This document shows, in pieces, positions 53,886 through 62,442 of a stretch of 64,000 nucleotides of DNA. Origin of the DNA: Pseudomonas sp. H9 (GTDB lineage: Bacteria > Pseudomonadota > Gammaproteobacteria > Pseudomonadales > Pseudomonadaceae). A model generated the notes under the pieces. It did not search any database and was not told the DNA's origin. It saw only the letters and a program-made list of their open reading frames with translations. Location: positions 124,001 to 188,000 of the forward strand of contig NZ_SMOK01000017.1 of NCBI RefSeq assembly GCF_004353925.1. Direction: 5' to 3'. How positions within the stretch are numbered: the first letter of the stretch is position 1; the number at the start of each line of letters is the position of its first letter. The translations under genes and the position numbers were made by a program.

Positions 53886-54607
53886 GGCATGACACGCTTG
53901 AGTACGTAGCCAGCCCCACGCACGGTATCGACACGCCCGGCGCTGTAGCCAATGACCTGCAGTTTGCGGCGGATGTGGCTGATATGCATGTCCAGGCTGC
54001 GGTCATGGATCGAATAGGCCCGGCTCAACGCCTGCTGATAAAGGAACGTCTTGCTCAGCACTTCGTCGGGTGCGTGGCACAGCGTTGCAAGAATTCGGTA
54101 TTCGGTGCTGGTCAGATCAGCCCACTGGTCGTTGTAGCCTACGTCGCTACGCCCCGGGTCAAACGTCAGCCCCAGGTCTGCGCCTTGCGCGTGCTGCTCT
54201 ACCTTGTCTTGCCGTTCGTAGGCGACCCGGCGCAGGATAGCCTCGATACGTACGTCCATTTCGCCCATGCTGAACGGCTTGGGCAAATAGTCGTCAGCGC
54301 CTTGGCCGAAACCAATGATACGGTCTTGCTCGGCTCCCAGCGCCGACATCAGGATCACCGGAATCCGCTGCCCGCGGCGCAACTCGACCAACATCTCCAG
54401 GCCATTGCTGTCAGGCAGGAGGATGTCCAGCAAGATCAGGTCGTAGTCGCCTTCACGCACCAACTCCACCACATCACTGGCGTCATTGCGCAGGGTCACG
54501 GCAAAACCACGCTCGCCCAAGTGGCTGCCAATGTGAGCGGAAAGCACAGGATCGTCTTCGATGGCGAGGATACGAACGGGGTGGCGGGAGGCAATGGCCG
54601 GCTGCAT
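53882..54607 (-). CDS. pfeR: OmpR-family response regulator PfeR
   Basis: 241 residues from ATG at 54607; the longer frame runs through the Fur-box region. Receiver domain: acidic pocket in AIEDDPVLSA, phospho-acceptor Asp in LILLDILLPD, switch Ser in LMSALG and Lys in YLPKPFSMGE. Winged-helix domain: TSTEYRILATLCHAPDEVLS, DMHISHIRRKLQVIG, RTVRGAGYVL-type end. It activates pfeA transcription when phosphorylated. A Fur-box-like site lies just upstream. Confidence 0.88.
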   Translation of the reverse strand: MQPAIASRHPVRILAIEDDPVLSAHIGSHLGERGFAVTLRNDASDVVELVREGDYDLILLDILLPDSNGLEMLVELRRGQRIPVILMSALGAEQDRIIGFGQGADDYLPKPFSMGEMDVRIEAILRRVAYERQDKVEQHAQGADLGLTFDPGRSDVGYNDQWADLTSTEYRILATLCHAPDEVLSKTFLYQQALSRAYSIHDRSLDMHISHIRRKLQVIGYSAGRVDTVRGAGYVLKRVMP

Positions 54608-54618
54608 GCGGTGACCTG

Positions 54619-54637
54619 GCAAATGATAACGATTATA
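54619..54637 (-). promoter_or_regulatory. Candidate Fur box of pfeRS
   Basis: Minus strand TATAATCGTTATCATTTGC matches the Fur consensus at 13 of 19 positions and lies 12 bp before the pfeR start. Confidence 0.6.
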
Positions 54638-54893
54638 AATCCCACATTCTGACAAACTCCATGCTCTACGCACAAATGGCTTGAGGTGACTTTTCCAGGT
54701 CAACAGAGGCCCGTTCACAACGTTCGTGCTTCTGGTCCAGCCAGGCCGCTGCTTTTCACCCGCTCTTCTATGCTCATAGATTGCCTTCAACCTGGCATTC
54801 ACCTTAACCCTCACTCAAACCCTGGAGTTGATCGACGGCCATCGGCAAACAGCAGGTTCACGCAGTTCCCACCCCAACTGAGGAGCACCGAGC

Positions 54894-55724
54894 ATGGCTT
54901 TTGTTACCAGCAAAGACGGCGTTGAAATCTTCTACAAAGATTGGGGCCCGCTTGATGCCCCGGTCATCTTCTTCCACCATGGCTGGCCATTGAGCGCCGA
55001 CGACTGGGACGCGCAGATGCTGTTTTTCCTCGCCCAAGGCTTTCGGGTGATCGCCCATGATCGCCGTGGTCACGGGCGTTCGAGCCAGGTCTGGGATGGC
55101 CACGACATGGACCACTATGCCGATGACGTGGCGGCGGTGGTGAAACACCTCGATGTGCACGGTGCGGTGCATGTCGGGCACTCCACTGGCGGTGGCGAAG
55201 TGGTGCATTACCTTGCTCGTCACGGCGAGGATCGCGCCAGCAAAGCCGCTATTCTCGGCGCTGTGCCGCCGCTGATGGTCAAAACCGCCAGCAACCCTGG
55301 TGGCTTGGACAAGTCAGTGTTCGATGGCCTGCAGGCACAACTGGCCGCCAACCGCGCGCAGTTCTACTACGACATTCCGGCCGGCCCGTTCTACGGCTAC
55401 AACCGCCCAGGTGCGGAGCCCTCGCAGGGGGTGATCTGGAACTGGTGGCGCCAGGGCATGATGGGCTGTGCCAAGGCCCACTATGACGGCATCGTTGCCT
55501 TTTCACAGACCGACTTCAGCGAAGACCTCAAAGCCCTCAAGCTGCCGGTGCTGGTGATGCATGGTGATGATGACCAGATCGTGCCTTACGAAAACTCAGG
55601 TGTGCTCTCGGCCAAATTGCTGCGCAACGGTACCCTGAAAACCTACAAGGGCTTCCCCCACGGCATGCCCACCACCCACGCCGACACTATCAACGCTGAC
55701 CTGCTCGCCTTCATACGAGGCTAG
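54894..55724 (+). CDS. Alpha/beta hydrolase, non-haem chloroperoxidase type
   Basis: 276 residues, typical for cofactor-free haloperoxidases. The triad is complete: Ser in VGHSTGGGEV, Asp in MHGDDDQIVP and His in GFPHGMPTTH. The oxyanion loop is HHGWPLSADDWD, and RVIAHDRRGHGRS precedes the nucleophile. In vivo these enzymes are probably esterases or perhydrolases. GAGGAG precedes the ATG. It is divergent from pfeR but no link to iron is evident. Confidence 0.9.
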   Translation: MAFVTSKDGVEIFYKDWGPLDAPVIFFHHGWPLSADDWDAQMLFFLAQGFRVIAHDRRGHGRSSQVWDGHDMDHYADDVAAVVKHLDVHGAVHVGHSTGGGEVVHYLARHGEDRASKAAILGAVPPLMVKTASNPGGLDKSVFDGLQAQLAANRAQFYYDIPAGPFYGYNRPGAEPSQGVIWNWWRQGMMGCAKAHYDGIVAFSQTDFSEDLKALKLPVLVMHGDDDQIVPYENSGVLSAKLLRNGTLKTYKGFPHGMPTTHADTINADLLAFIRG

Positions 55725-55731
55725 GGATCGT

Positions 55732-55761
55732 CCGGTGCCAGGGGTATGCTTCTGGCACCGG
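55732..55761 (+). terminator. Hairpin after the chloroperoxidase gene
   Basis: Arms ccggtgccag (55732-55741) and ctggcaccgg (55752-55761) enclose a 10-base loop just after the stop codon. No T run follows, so it may only protect the transcript end. Confidence 0.5.
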
Positions 55762-55810
55762 GTTACCCGGTTCAAAGCAGCTACGATAGGCGTTGAATAG
55801 GGGACACAGA

Positions 55811-56107
55811 ATGACCGCTCACCCAGCGTTCAAGCCCATATCACGGGTAGTACCTTGCCTGCTTGTCCTGTGCCTGGCCGTGTCGGCGGGCTGTTCAAGT
55901 AAACCGAAGCAAACGTACTACTCAAGCTCGCGCGCCGGCTCCAGCTGTTACGCCAAAGCCCTGCCCACATCGGGCGAAGGCGGCCTGGCCTGGGGCGCTA
56001 CCCTGCAGATGGCCCGGCAAAAGTCCTTGAACAACTGCATCCGCTATGCTGGCCGCTCGGGCGGCACACCCAACACCTGCAAGGTGGTATTGGCCGAGTG
56101 CAAGTAA
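55811..56107 (+). CDS. Small lipoprotein of unknown function
   Basis: 98 residues from ATG at 55811 with GGGGA upstream. The N-terminal hydrophobic stretch ends in the lipobox SAGC, followed by SSKPKQTYYSSSRAGSS. The mature part has four further Cys (SSCYAK, LNNCIR, NTCKVV, AECK), enough for two disulphides in the periplasm. No family recognised. Confidence 0.78.
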   Translation: MTAHPAFKPISRVVPCLLVLCLAVSAGCSSKPKQTYYSSSRAGSSCYAKALPTSGEGGLAWGATLQMARQKSLNNCIRYAGRSGGTPNTCKVVLAECK

Positions 56108-56114
56108 CCACCCT

Positions 56115-56184
56115 GTAGGAGCGGGCTTGCCCCGCGATAGCGTTCTGTCAGTCACAACGAATCGCGGGGCAAGCCCGCTCCTAC
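56115..56184 (+). repeat. REP pair
   Basis: Lies between the lipoprotein gene and the mexE promoter region. Its inner sequence (agcg.tctgtcagtcaca) is the same type as in the LysR array and at 13706. Confidence 0.86.
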
Positions 56185-56196
56185 CGGCGGTGACCT

Positions 56197-56220
56197 ATCA
56201 TTCGCAGTGATAGTTATCTT
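56197..56220 (+). promoter_or_regulatory. Possible MexT-like nod-box upstream of mexE
   Basis: ATCA-N5-AGTGAT-N4-ATCTT has the spacing of the MexT motif ATCA-N5-GTCGAT-N4-ACYAT but matches only part of the inner and right elements. No mexT gene is in the window. Confidence 0.3.
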
Positions 56221-56259
56221 CGGCCCGTTCGATTCGTTGTTAATGGTTACAAATCGCAG

Positions 56260-56290
56260 AATCCGCCCATTCTCAATACATTGGCGGATT
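56260..56290 (+). promoter_or_regulatory. Inverted repeat masking the mexE ribosome-binding site
   Basis: Arms AATCCGCC (56260-56267) and GGCGGATT (56283-56290) with a 15-base loop end four bases before the ATG. The right arm contains the only Shine-Dalgarno-like sequence, so folding would hide it. Confidence 0.45.
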
Positions 56291-56294
56291 TCCC

Positions 56295-57536
56295 ATGGAA
56301 CAGTCACTCAAACCTTTGCGTTACCCCTTGGCTCTATTGGCTGTACTGGTGATGAGTGCCTGCGGTCGTACCCCGGAAGCTGTGCAGGCGCCGGCGGCGA
56401 CCAAGGTGAGTGTGGCAAAGGTACTGGAACAACCGATTAATGAATGGGACGAGTTCACCGGGCGCCTGGAAGCCCCGGAAACCGTTGAAGTACGCCCGCG
56501 GGTGTCCGGGCAGATCGATCTGGTGGCCTTTACCGAAGGCGCTCAGGTCAAGAAAGGTGACCTGCTGTTCCAGATCGACCCGCGCCCGTTCCAGGCCGAA
56601 GTCCGTCGTCTGGAAGCGCAGCTGCAACAAGCCCGCGCCACCGCCGCGCGCAGTGACAACGAAGCCCGCCGCGGCGAGCGTCTGCGCAGCAGCAACGCCA
56701 TCTCCGCAGAGCTGGCCGAATCTCGCAGCAGTGCGGCCGCCGAGGCCCGCGCCGGTGTCGCCGCGATCCAGGCGCAACTGGACCTGGCGCGCCTGAACCT
56801 GAGCTTTACCCGCGTAACCGCCCCAATCAGCGGCCGGGTCAGCCGCGCCCAGTACACCGCCGGCAACATTGTCAGCGCCGACGTCACGCCGCTGACCAGC
56901 GTGGTCTCGACCGACAAGGTCTACGCCTACTTCGATGCCGACGAACGCGTGTACCTCAAGTACACCCAACTGGCGCGCAACGGCCAACGCGGGCAGACCA
57001 CCCCGGTTTACCTGGGCTTGTCCAACGAAGCCGGTAACCCGCACCTGGGCCAGATGAACTTTGTCGACAACCAGGTCAACCCCAAGACCGGCACCATCCG
57101 TGGCCGCGCCGTGTTCGACAACAGCGACGGGCAGTTCACCCCAGGCCTGTACGCACGCCTGAAGCTGGTCGGCAGTGCGACCTATTCGGCGGTGTTGATC
57201 AATGACGAAGCGGTCGGTACCGACCTGGGCAAAAAGTTCGTGCTGGTCATGGATAAAGACAACACCGCCGCCTACCGCGCCGTTGAGTTGGGGCCCAAGC
57301 TTGAAGGCCTGCGGATCGTTCGCAGCGGCCTGAGCAAGGATGACCGCATTGTGGTCAAGGGCCTGCAGCGGGTTCGCCCAGGTTCGCCGGTCGATCCTCA
57401 GGACACGCCAATGGCCAGTGAGGCCACCCTGGCCGCCCTCGCCCAGCAACGTCAGGCGCTGGAAGCCAGCACTCAGGGCAAACCTGCCGCCACTGCCACC
57501 GTAAAACTCGCCAGTGCTTCGGCACCGCGCGGTTAA
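56295..57536 (+). CDS. mexE: RND efflux periplasmic adaptor MexE
   Basis: 413 residues. A lipobox VMSAC places it on the inner membrane. Membrane-fusion-protein features: biotinyl/lipoyl half-motif VRPRVSGQIDLVAFTEGAQV, helical hairpin (VRRLEAQLQQARATAARSD), second half LSFTRVTAPISGRVSRAQYT, and beta-barrel FVDNQVNPKTGTIRGRAVFD. It links MexF to OprN. In P. aeruginosa MexEF-OprN exports quinolones, chloramphenicol and quorum-signal precursors. mexF starts 12 bp later. Confidence 0.92.
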   Translation: MEQSLKPLRYPLALLAVLVMSACGRTPEAVQAPAATKVSVAKVLEQPINEWDEFTGRLEAPETVEVRPRVSGQIDLVAFTEGAQVKKGDLLFQIDPRPFQAEVRRLEAQLQQARATAARSDNEARRGERLRSSNAISAELAESRSSAAAEARAGVAAIQAQLDLARLNLSFTRVTAPISGRVSRAQYTAGNIVSADVTPLTSVVSTDKVYAYFDADERVYLKYTQLARNGQRGQTTPVYLGLSNEAGNPHLGQMNFVDNQVNPKTGTIRGRAVFDNSDGQFTPGLYARLKLVGSATYSAVLINDEAVGTDLGKKFVLVMDKDNTAAYRAVELGPKLEGLRIVRSGLSKDDRIVVKGLQRVRPGSPVDPQDTPMASEATLAALAQQRQALEASTQGKPAATATVKLASASAPRG

Positions 57537-57548
57537 GGAACCGGTCCG

Positions 57549-60500
57549 ATGAATTTTTCCAAGTTCTTTATTACTCGGCCGATTTTCGCTGCCGTGCTCT
57601 CGCTGCTGATCCTGATTGCTGGCGGCATCTCGCTGTTCCAGCTGCCGATCAGTGAATACCCTGAAGTGGTGCCGCCGACCGTGGTGGTGCGCGCCAACTT
57701 CCCCGGTGCCAACCCCAAGGTGATCGGTGAGACCGTGGCCGCGCCGCTGGAACAGGCGATCACCGGGGTCGAGAACATGCTGTACATGTCCTCGCAGTCC
57801 ACCGCCGACGGCAAGCTGACCCTGACCATCACCTTCGCCCTGGGAACCGACCTGGACAATGCGCAGGTGCAGGTGCAGAACCGCGTGACCCGCACCCAGC
57901 CCAAGCTGCCAGAGGAAGTGACTCGTATCGGTATTACCGTCGACAAGGCCTCGCCTGACCTGACCATGGTTGTGCACCTGACCTCGCCGGACAATCGCTA
58001 CGACATGCTCTACCTGTCCAACTACGCCATCCTCAACATCAAGGATGAGCTGGCGCGCCTGGGTGGTGTCGGCGATGTGCAGTTGTTCGGCATGGGCGAC
58101 TACTCGCTGCGGGTATGGCTCGATCCGAACAAGACCGCGTCGCGTAACCTCACTGCCAGCGATGTGGTGGCGGCCATTCGTGAGCAAAACCGTCAGGTCG
58201 CCGCAGGCCAGCTGGGCGCACCGCCCGCACCGGGCAGCACCAGCTTCCAATTGTCGGTCAACACCCAAGGGCGCCTGGTCAGCGAAGAAGAGTTCGAGAA
58301 CATCATCATCCGCTCCGGCGCCGATGGTGAAATCACCCGCCTCAAAGACATCGCCCGGGTCGAGCTGGGTTCCAGCCAGTACGCCCTGCGCTCGCTGCTG
58401 AACAACCAGCCTGCGGTGGCCATTCCGATCTTCCAGCGTCCAGGTTCGAACGCCATCGAAATCTCCGATGAAGTGCGCGCGAAAATGGCCGAGTTGAAGA
58501 AAGACTTCCCGCAAGGCATGGACTACAGCATCGTCTACGACCCCACCGTGTTCGTGCGCGGCTCCATCGAAGCGGTGGTGCACACCCTGTTCGAAGCCCT
58601 GGTGCTGGTGGTACTGGTGGTGATTCTGTTCCTGCAGACCTGGCGCGCCTCGATCATTCCGCTGGTCGCTGTGCCGGTATCCTTGATCGGTACCTTCGCG
58701 GTGATGCACCTGTTCGGTTTCTCGCTCAATGCCCTGTCGCTGTTCGGCCTGGTGCTGGCCATCGGGATCGTGGTCGACGACGCCATCGTTGTGGTGGAGA
58801 ACGTCGAACGTAACATCGGCCTGGGCCTCAAGCCGCTGGAAGCCACGCAAAAAGCCATGGGTGAAGTGACCGGGCCGATCATCGCCACGGCCTTGGTATT
58901 GTGCGCGGTGTTTGTACCGGCGGCGTTCATTTCCGGGCTCACCGGGCAGTTCTACAAGCAATTCGCCCTGACCATTGCCATCTCGACGGTGATCTCGGCG
59001 TTCAACTCGCTGACCCTCTCGCCTGCGCTGGCTGCGGTCTTGCTGCAAGAGCACCACGCGCCGAAGGATCGCTTCTCACGTGTGCTGGAGCGCCTGCTCG
59101 GTGGCTGGTTGTTTGGCCCCTTCAACCGCTTCTTCGACCGCGCCAGCCACAGTTATGTCGGCACTGTCGGTCGGGTCATCCGTAGCAGTGGCATCGCCCT
59201 GTTCGTGTACGCCGGCCTGATTGGTATGACCTGGCTGGGCTTCTCGTCCACTCCGACCGGTTTCGTTCCGGCTCAGGACAAGCAATACCTGGTGGCCTTC
59301 GCCCAGCTGCCAGATGCCGCCAGCCTGGACCGCACCGAAGCGGTCATCAAAAAGATGAGCGAGATCGCCCTCAAGCAACCGGGCGTTGCCGATTCGGTGG
59401 CCTTCCCCGGCCTGTCGATCAACGGTTTCACCAACAGCCCGAACAGCGGCATCGTGTTCACCCCGCTCAAGCCGTTCGATGAGCGCAAAGACCCGAGCCA
59501 GTCAGCGGCTGCCATTGCCGATGCATTGAACGCACAGTTTGCCGACATCGAGGACGCCTACATCGCGATCTTCCCACCACCGCCGGTACAGGGGTTGGGG
59601 ACCATCGGTGGCTTCCGCCTGCAAATCGAAGACCGTGGCAACCTTGGCTATGAGGCGCTGTACAAGGAAACCCAGAACATCATCGCCAAGAGCCATAACG
59701 TGCCGGAGCTGGCCGGGCTGTTTACCAGCTATCAGGTCAACGTACCGCAGGTCGATGCTGCCATCGACCGGGAAAAAGCCAAGACCCACGGCGTGGCCAT
59801 CAGTGACATCTTCGACACCCTGCAGATCTACCTGGGCTCGCTGTATGCCAACGACTTCAACCGTTTTGGCCGCACCTATCAGGTCAACGTTCAGGCTGAG
59901 CAGCAGTTCCGTCTGGAGGCCGAACAAATTGGCCAGCTCAAGGTGCGCAACAACCAGGGCGAGATGATTCCGCTGGCGACCTTCATCAAGGTCAGCGATA
60001 CCTCCGGGCCAGACCGCGTGATGCACTACAACGGTTTCATCACCGCCGAGATCAACGGCAACGCCGCGCCGGGCTACAGCTCTGGCCAGGCGGAGAAAGC
60101 CATCGAGAAGCTGCTCAAGGAAGAACTGCCTAACGGTATGACCTTCGAATGGACCGAGCTGACCTACCAGCAGATTCTTGCCGGTAACACTGCATTGTTC
60201 GTCTTCCCGCTGTGTGTACTGCTGGCCTTCCTGGTGCTGGCTGCGCAGTACGAAAGCTGGAGCTTGCCGCTGGCAGTAATCCTGATTGTGCCGATGACCC
60301 TGCTCTCGGCCATCACCGGGGTGATTCTGTCGGGCGGTGACAACAACATCTTTACCCAGATCGGCTTGATCGTACTGGTGGGGCTGGCGTGCAAGAACGC
60401 GATTCTGATCGTCGAGTTCGCCAAGGACAAACAGGCCGAAGGCCTCGACCCGCTGGCCGCAGTTCTGGAAGCTTGCCGCCTGCGTCTGCGGCCGATCCTG

Positions 60501-60728
60501 ATGACCTCGATTGCCTTCATCATGGGTGTGGTACCGCTGGTGTTCTCCTCCGGTGCCGGTGCTGAAATGCGTCATGCCATGGGCGTGGCGGTGTTCTCCG
60601 GGATGATCGGGGTGACCATCTTCGGCTTGCTGCTGACGCCGGTGTTCTTTGTCTTGATCCGCCGTTATGTCGAACGCCAACAGGCCCGCAAAGCCGCCCG
60701 TGCGCTGAAGCTGGAGAGCCATGCATGA
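57549..60728 (+). CDS. mexF: RND efflux inner-membrane pump MexF
   Basis: 1059 residues, the standard length. N-terminal FFITRPIFAAVLSLLILIAG starts the first of twelve membrane helices; the two Asp of proton transfer are in AIGIVVDDAIVVVENVERN, and the matching Lys and helix lie in GLACKNAILIVEFAKD. The large periplasmic loops (TVVVRANFPGANPKVIGETV; FPGLSINGFTNSPNSG) form the drug-binding pocket. AAGGAA precedes the ATG. Its stop overlaps the oprN ATG by four bases. Confidence 0.94.
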   Translation: MNFSKFFITRPIFAAVLSLLILIAGGISLFQLPISEYPEVVPPTVVVRANFPGANPKVIGETVAAPLEQAITGVENMLYMSSQSTADGKLTLTITFALGTDLDNAQVQVQNRVTRTQPKLPEEVTRIGITVDKASPDLTMVVHLTSPDNRYDMLYLSNYAILNIKDELARLGGVGDVQLFGMGDYSLRVWLDPNKTASRNLTASDVVAAIREQNRQVAAGQLGAPPAPGSTSFQLSVNTQGRLVSEEEFENIIIRSGADGEITRLKDIARVELGSSQYALRSLLNNQPAVAIPIFQRPGSNAIEISDEVRAKMAELKKDFPQGMDYSIVYDPTVFVRGSIEAVVHTLFEALVLVVLVVILFLQTWRASIIPLVAVPVSLIGTFAVMHLFGFSLNALSLFGLVLAIGIVVDDAIVVVENVERNIGLGLKPLEATQKAMGEVTGPIIATALVLCAVFVPAAFISGLTGQFYKQFALTIAISTVISAFNSLTLSPALAAVLLQEHHAPKDRFSRVLERLLGGWLFGPFNRFFDRASHSYVGTVGRVIRSSGIALFVYAGLIGMTWLGFSSTPTGFVPAQDKQYLVAFAQLPDAASLDRTEAVIKKMSEIALKQPGVADSVAFPGLSINGFTNSPNSGIVFTPLKPFDERKDPSQSAAAIADALNAQFADIEDAYIAIFPPPPVQGLGTIGGFRLQIEDRGNLGYEALYKETQNIIAKSHNVPELAGLFTSYQVNVPQVDAAIDREKAKTHGVAISDIFDTLQIYLGSLYANDFNRFGRTYQVNVQAEQQFRLEAEQIGQLKVRNNQGEMIPLATFIKVSDTSGPDRVMHYNGFITAEINGNAAPGYSSGQAEKAIEKLLKEELPNGMTFEWTELTYQQILAGNTALFVFPLCVLLAFLVLAAQYESWSLPLAVILIVPMTLLSAITGVILSGGDNNIFTQIGLIVLVGLACKNAILIVEFAKDKQAEGLDPLAAVLEACRLRLRPILMTSIAFIMGVVPLVFSSGAGAEMRHAMGVAVFSGMIGVTIFGLLLTPVFFVLIRRYVERQQARKAARALKLESHA

Positions 60729-62149
60729 ACCGTTTGAAACTTTGGGCCCCCAGCCTGCTGCTGTTGGCGTTGTCGGCTTGCGCGGTTGGCCCCGACTATC
60801 AGGCACCCGACACTGCAGCCGCACAGCTGAGCGCCGCCAACGATCCAGCAGCCAAGGGCAGCTTTGATCGCAGCCGCTTTGAGCGCATTTGGTGGAAGCA
60901 GTTCGACGACCCGGTGCTCAACCAACTGGTCAGCCAATCGCTGCAAGGCAACCGTGAGCTGCGCGTGGCCTTCGCCCGGCTCAAGGCCGCGCGGGCGATC
61001 CGTGACGACGTCAGCAACGACGCCCTGCCGACTGTGACCAGCCGGGCCAGCAGTGAGCTCGGCAAGGGCCAGATCCCAGGGCAGACCGACGACCGGGTCA
61101 ACAGCGAACGCTACGACCTGGGCCTGGACATGTCCTGGGAGCTGGACCTGTTCGGCCGTATCCAGCGCCAACTGGAAGCCAGCGAAGCCCAGCAGGACCA
61201 GGCCCAGGCCGACCTGCAACAACTGCAAGTCAGCCTGATTGCCGAATTGGTCGATGCCTATGGTCAGCTGCGGGGCGCGCAACTGCGCGAGAAAATCGCC
61301 CTGGCCAACCTCAAGACCCAGCAGGATTCGCGTGGCATCACCGAAACCCTGCGTGACGCTGGGGTCGGCAACGACCTCGATGTGGTACGCGCCGATGCCC
61401 GCCTGGCGCAGGTAGAAGCGACGGTGCCGCAGTTGCAGGCCGAACAGGTGCGGGCGCGTAACCGCATTGCGACCTTGCTGGGCCAGCGCCCCGATGCCTT
61501 GAGTGTTGACCTGGCACCGGCACAACTGCCGGCGATTGCCAAGGCCCTGCCGGTGGGTGATCCGGGCGAACTGCTCAAACGGCGCCCGGACATCCGTAGT
61601 GCCGAACGGCAACTGGCTGCCGCCACTGCCAACGTCGGTGTGGCGACGGCTGATCTGTTCCCGCGGGTTAGCCTCAGCGGCTTCCTCGGCTTTACTGCCG
61701 CCCGCGGCTCGCAGTTGGGTTCATCGGCCGCCCAGGCCTGGGCGTTGGGCCCAAGCATCACCTGGGCAGCGTTCGACCTGGGCAGCGTGCGCGCGCGTTT
61801 GCGCGGCGCCAATGCCGATGCCGAAGGCGCCCTGGCCAACTACGAACAGCAGGTATTGCTGGCACTGGAAGAGTCGGAGAATGCCTTCAGTGACTACAGC
61901 AAGCGCCAGCAACGCCTGCTTTCCCTGCTGCGCCAGAGCGAAGCCAGCCGCAAGGCTGCCGAGCTGGCCTCGGTGCGCTACCGCGAAGGCACCGTGGATT
62001 ACCTGGTGCTGCTCGACGCCGAACGCGAACGCCTGAGCGCCGAAGACGCCCAGGCTCAGGGTGAGGTCGACCTGTACCGAGGCATCGTGGCCATCTACAA
62101 AGCCCTCGGCGGTGGCTGGCAAGCTGAGAATGTGGCCGACATCAACTGA
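60725..62149 (+). CDS. oprN: RND efflux outer-membrane channel OprN
   Basis: 474 residues. Lipobox LSACAVGPDYQAP at the N-terminus as in the NodT family. Two repeated TolC-like halves of helices and strands are seen (WWKQFDDPVLNQLVSQSLQ; LGLDMSWELDLFGRIQRQLE; LKRRPDIRSAERQLAAATA; ITWAAFDLGSVRARLRGANA). It completes the tripartite exporter. A good terminator follows. Confidence 0.93.
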   Translation: MNRLKLWAPSLLLLALSACAVGPDYQAPDTAAAQLSAANDPAAKGSFDRSRFERIWWKQFDDPVLNQLVSQSLQGNRELRVAFARLKAARAIRDDVSNDALPTVTSRASSELGKGQIPGQTDDRVNSERYDLGLDMSWELDLFGRIQRQLEASEAQQDQAQADLQQLQVSLIAELVDAYGQLRGAQLREKIALANLKTQQDSRGITETLRDAGVGNDLDVVRADARLAQVEATVPQLQAEQVRARNRIATLLGQRPDALSVDLAPAQLPAIAKALPVGDPGELLKRRPDIRSAERQLAAATANVGVATADLFPRVSLSGFLGFTAARGSQLGSSAAQAWALGPSITWAAFDLGSVRARLRGANADAEGALANYEQQVLLALEESENAFSDYSKRQQRLLSLLRQSEASRKAAELASVRYREGTVDYLVLLDAERERLSAEDAQAQGEVDLYRGIVAIYKALGGGWQAENVADIN

Positions 62150-62187
62150 TTCAACAGCTCCTTTGGTTGGTTTCTGACCGGCCCTTT

Positions 62188-62220
62188 GCCCCGCCAGTTC
62201 ACACTCGCGGGGCTTTTTTG
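62188..62220 (+). terminator. Rho-independent terminator of mexEF-oprN
   Basis: Arms gccccgc (62188-62194) and gcggggc (62207-62213), 12-base loop, then six T. Confidence 0.88.
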
Positions 62221-62228
62221 TGGGTCCG

Positions 62229-62301
62229 GTAGGAGCGGGCTTGCCCCGCGATCGGCTGCGCAGCGGCCGTAAAAACCACTGCTTGCAAGCCAGCTCCCAC
62301 C
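62229..62301 (+). repeat. REP pair, same variant as at 7301
   Basis: Forward arm at 62229, spacer cggctgcgcagcggccgtaa, and a divergent reverse arm ending ccagctcccac. Shares its spacer with the distant repeat at 7301. Confidence 0.8.
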
Positions 62302-62442
62302 AGGAGCTGGCTTCATGGTCAATGGTCACTTCGGGCAAAGCCCTGTAAGACAGTTACTCCCACATGTGCCCCAGTATTTGACGCAAACCCCTCCCCTGTC
62401 CCAAGCTGGTGCCTTTGCCAGTTGCAAGCTTCGGATCCACCC

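Noticed and set aside
56334..59057. A 907-codon frame opposite mexE and mexF
   Set aside because: Antisense shadow of two well-supported efflux genes; composition (His, Gln, Arg, Gly) is not protein-like.
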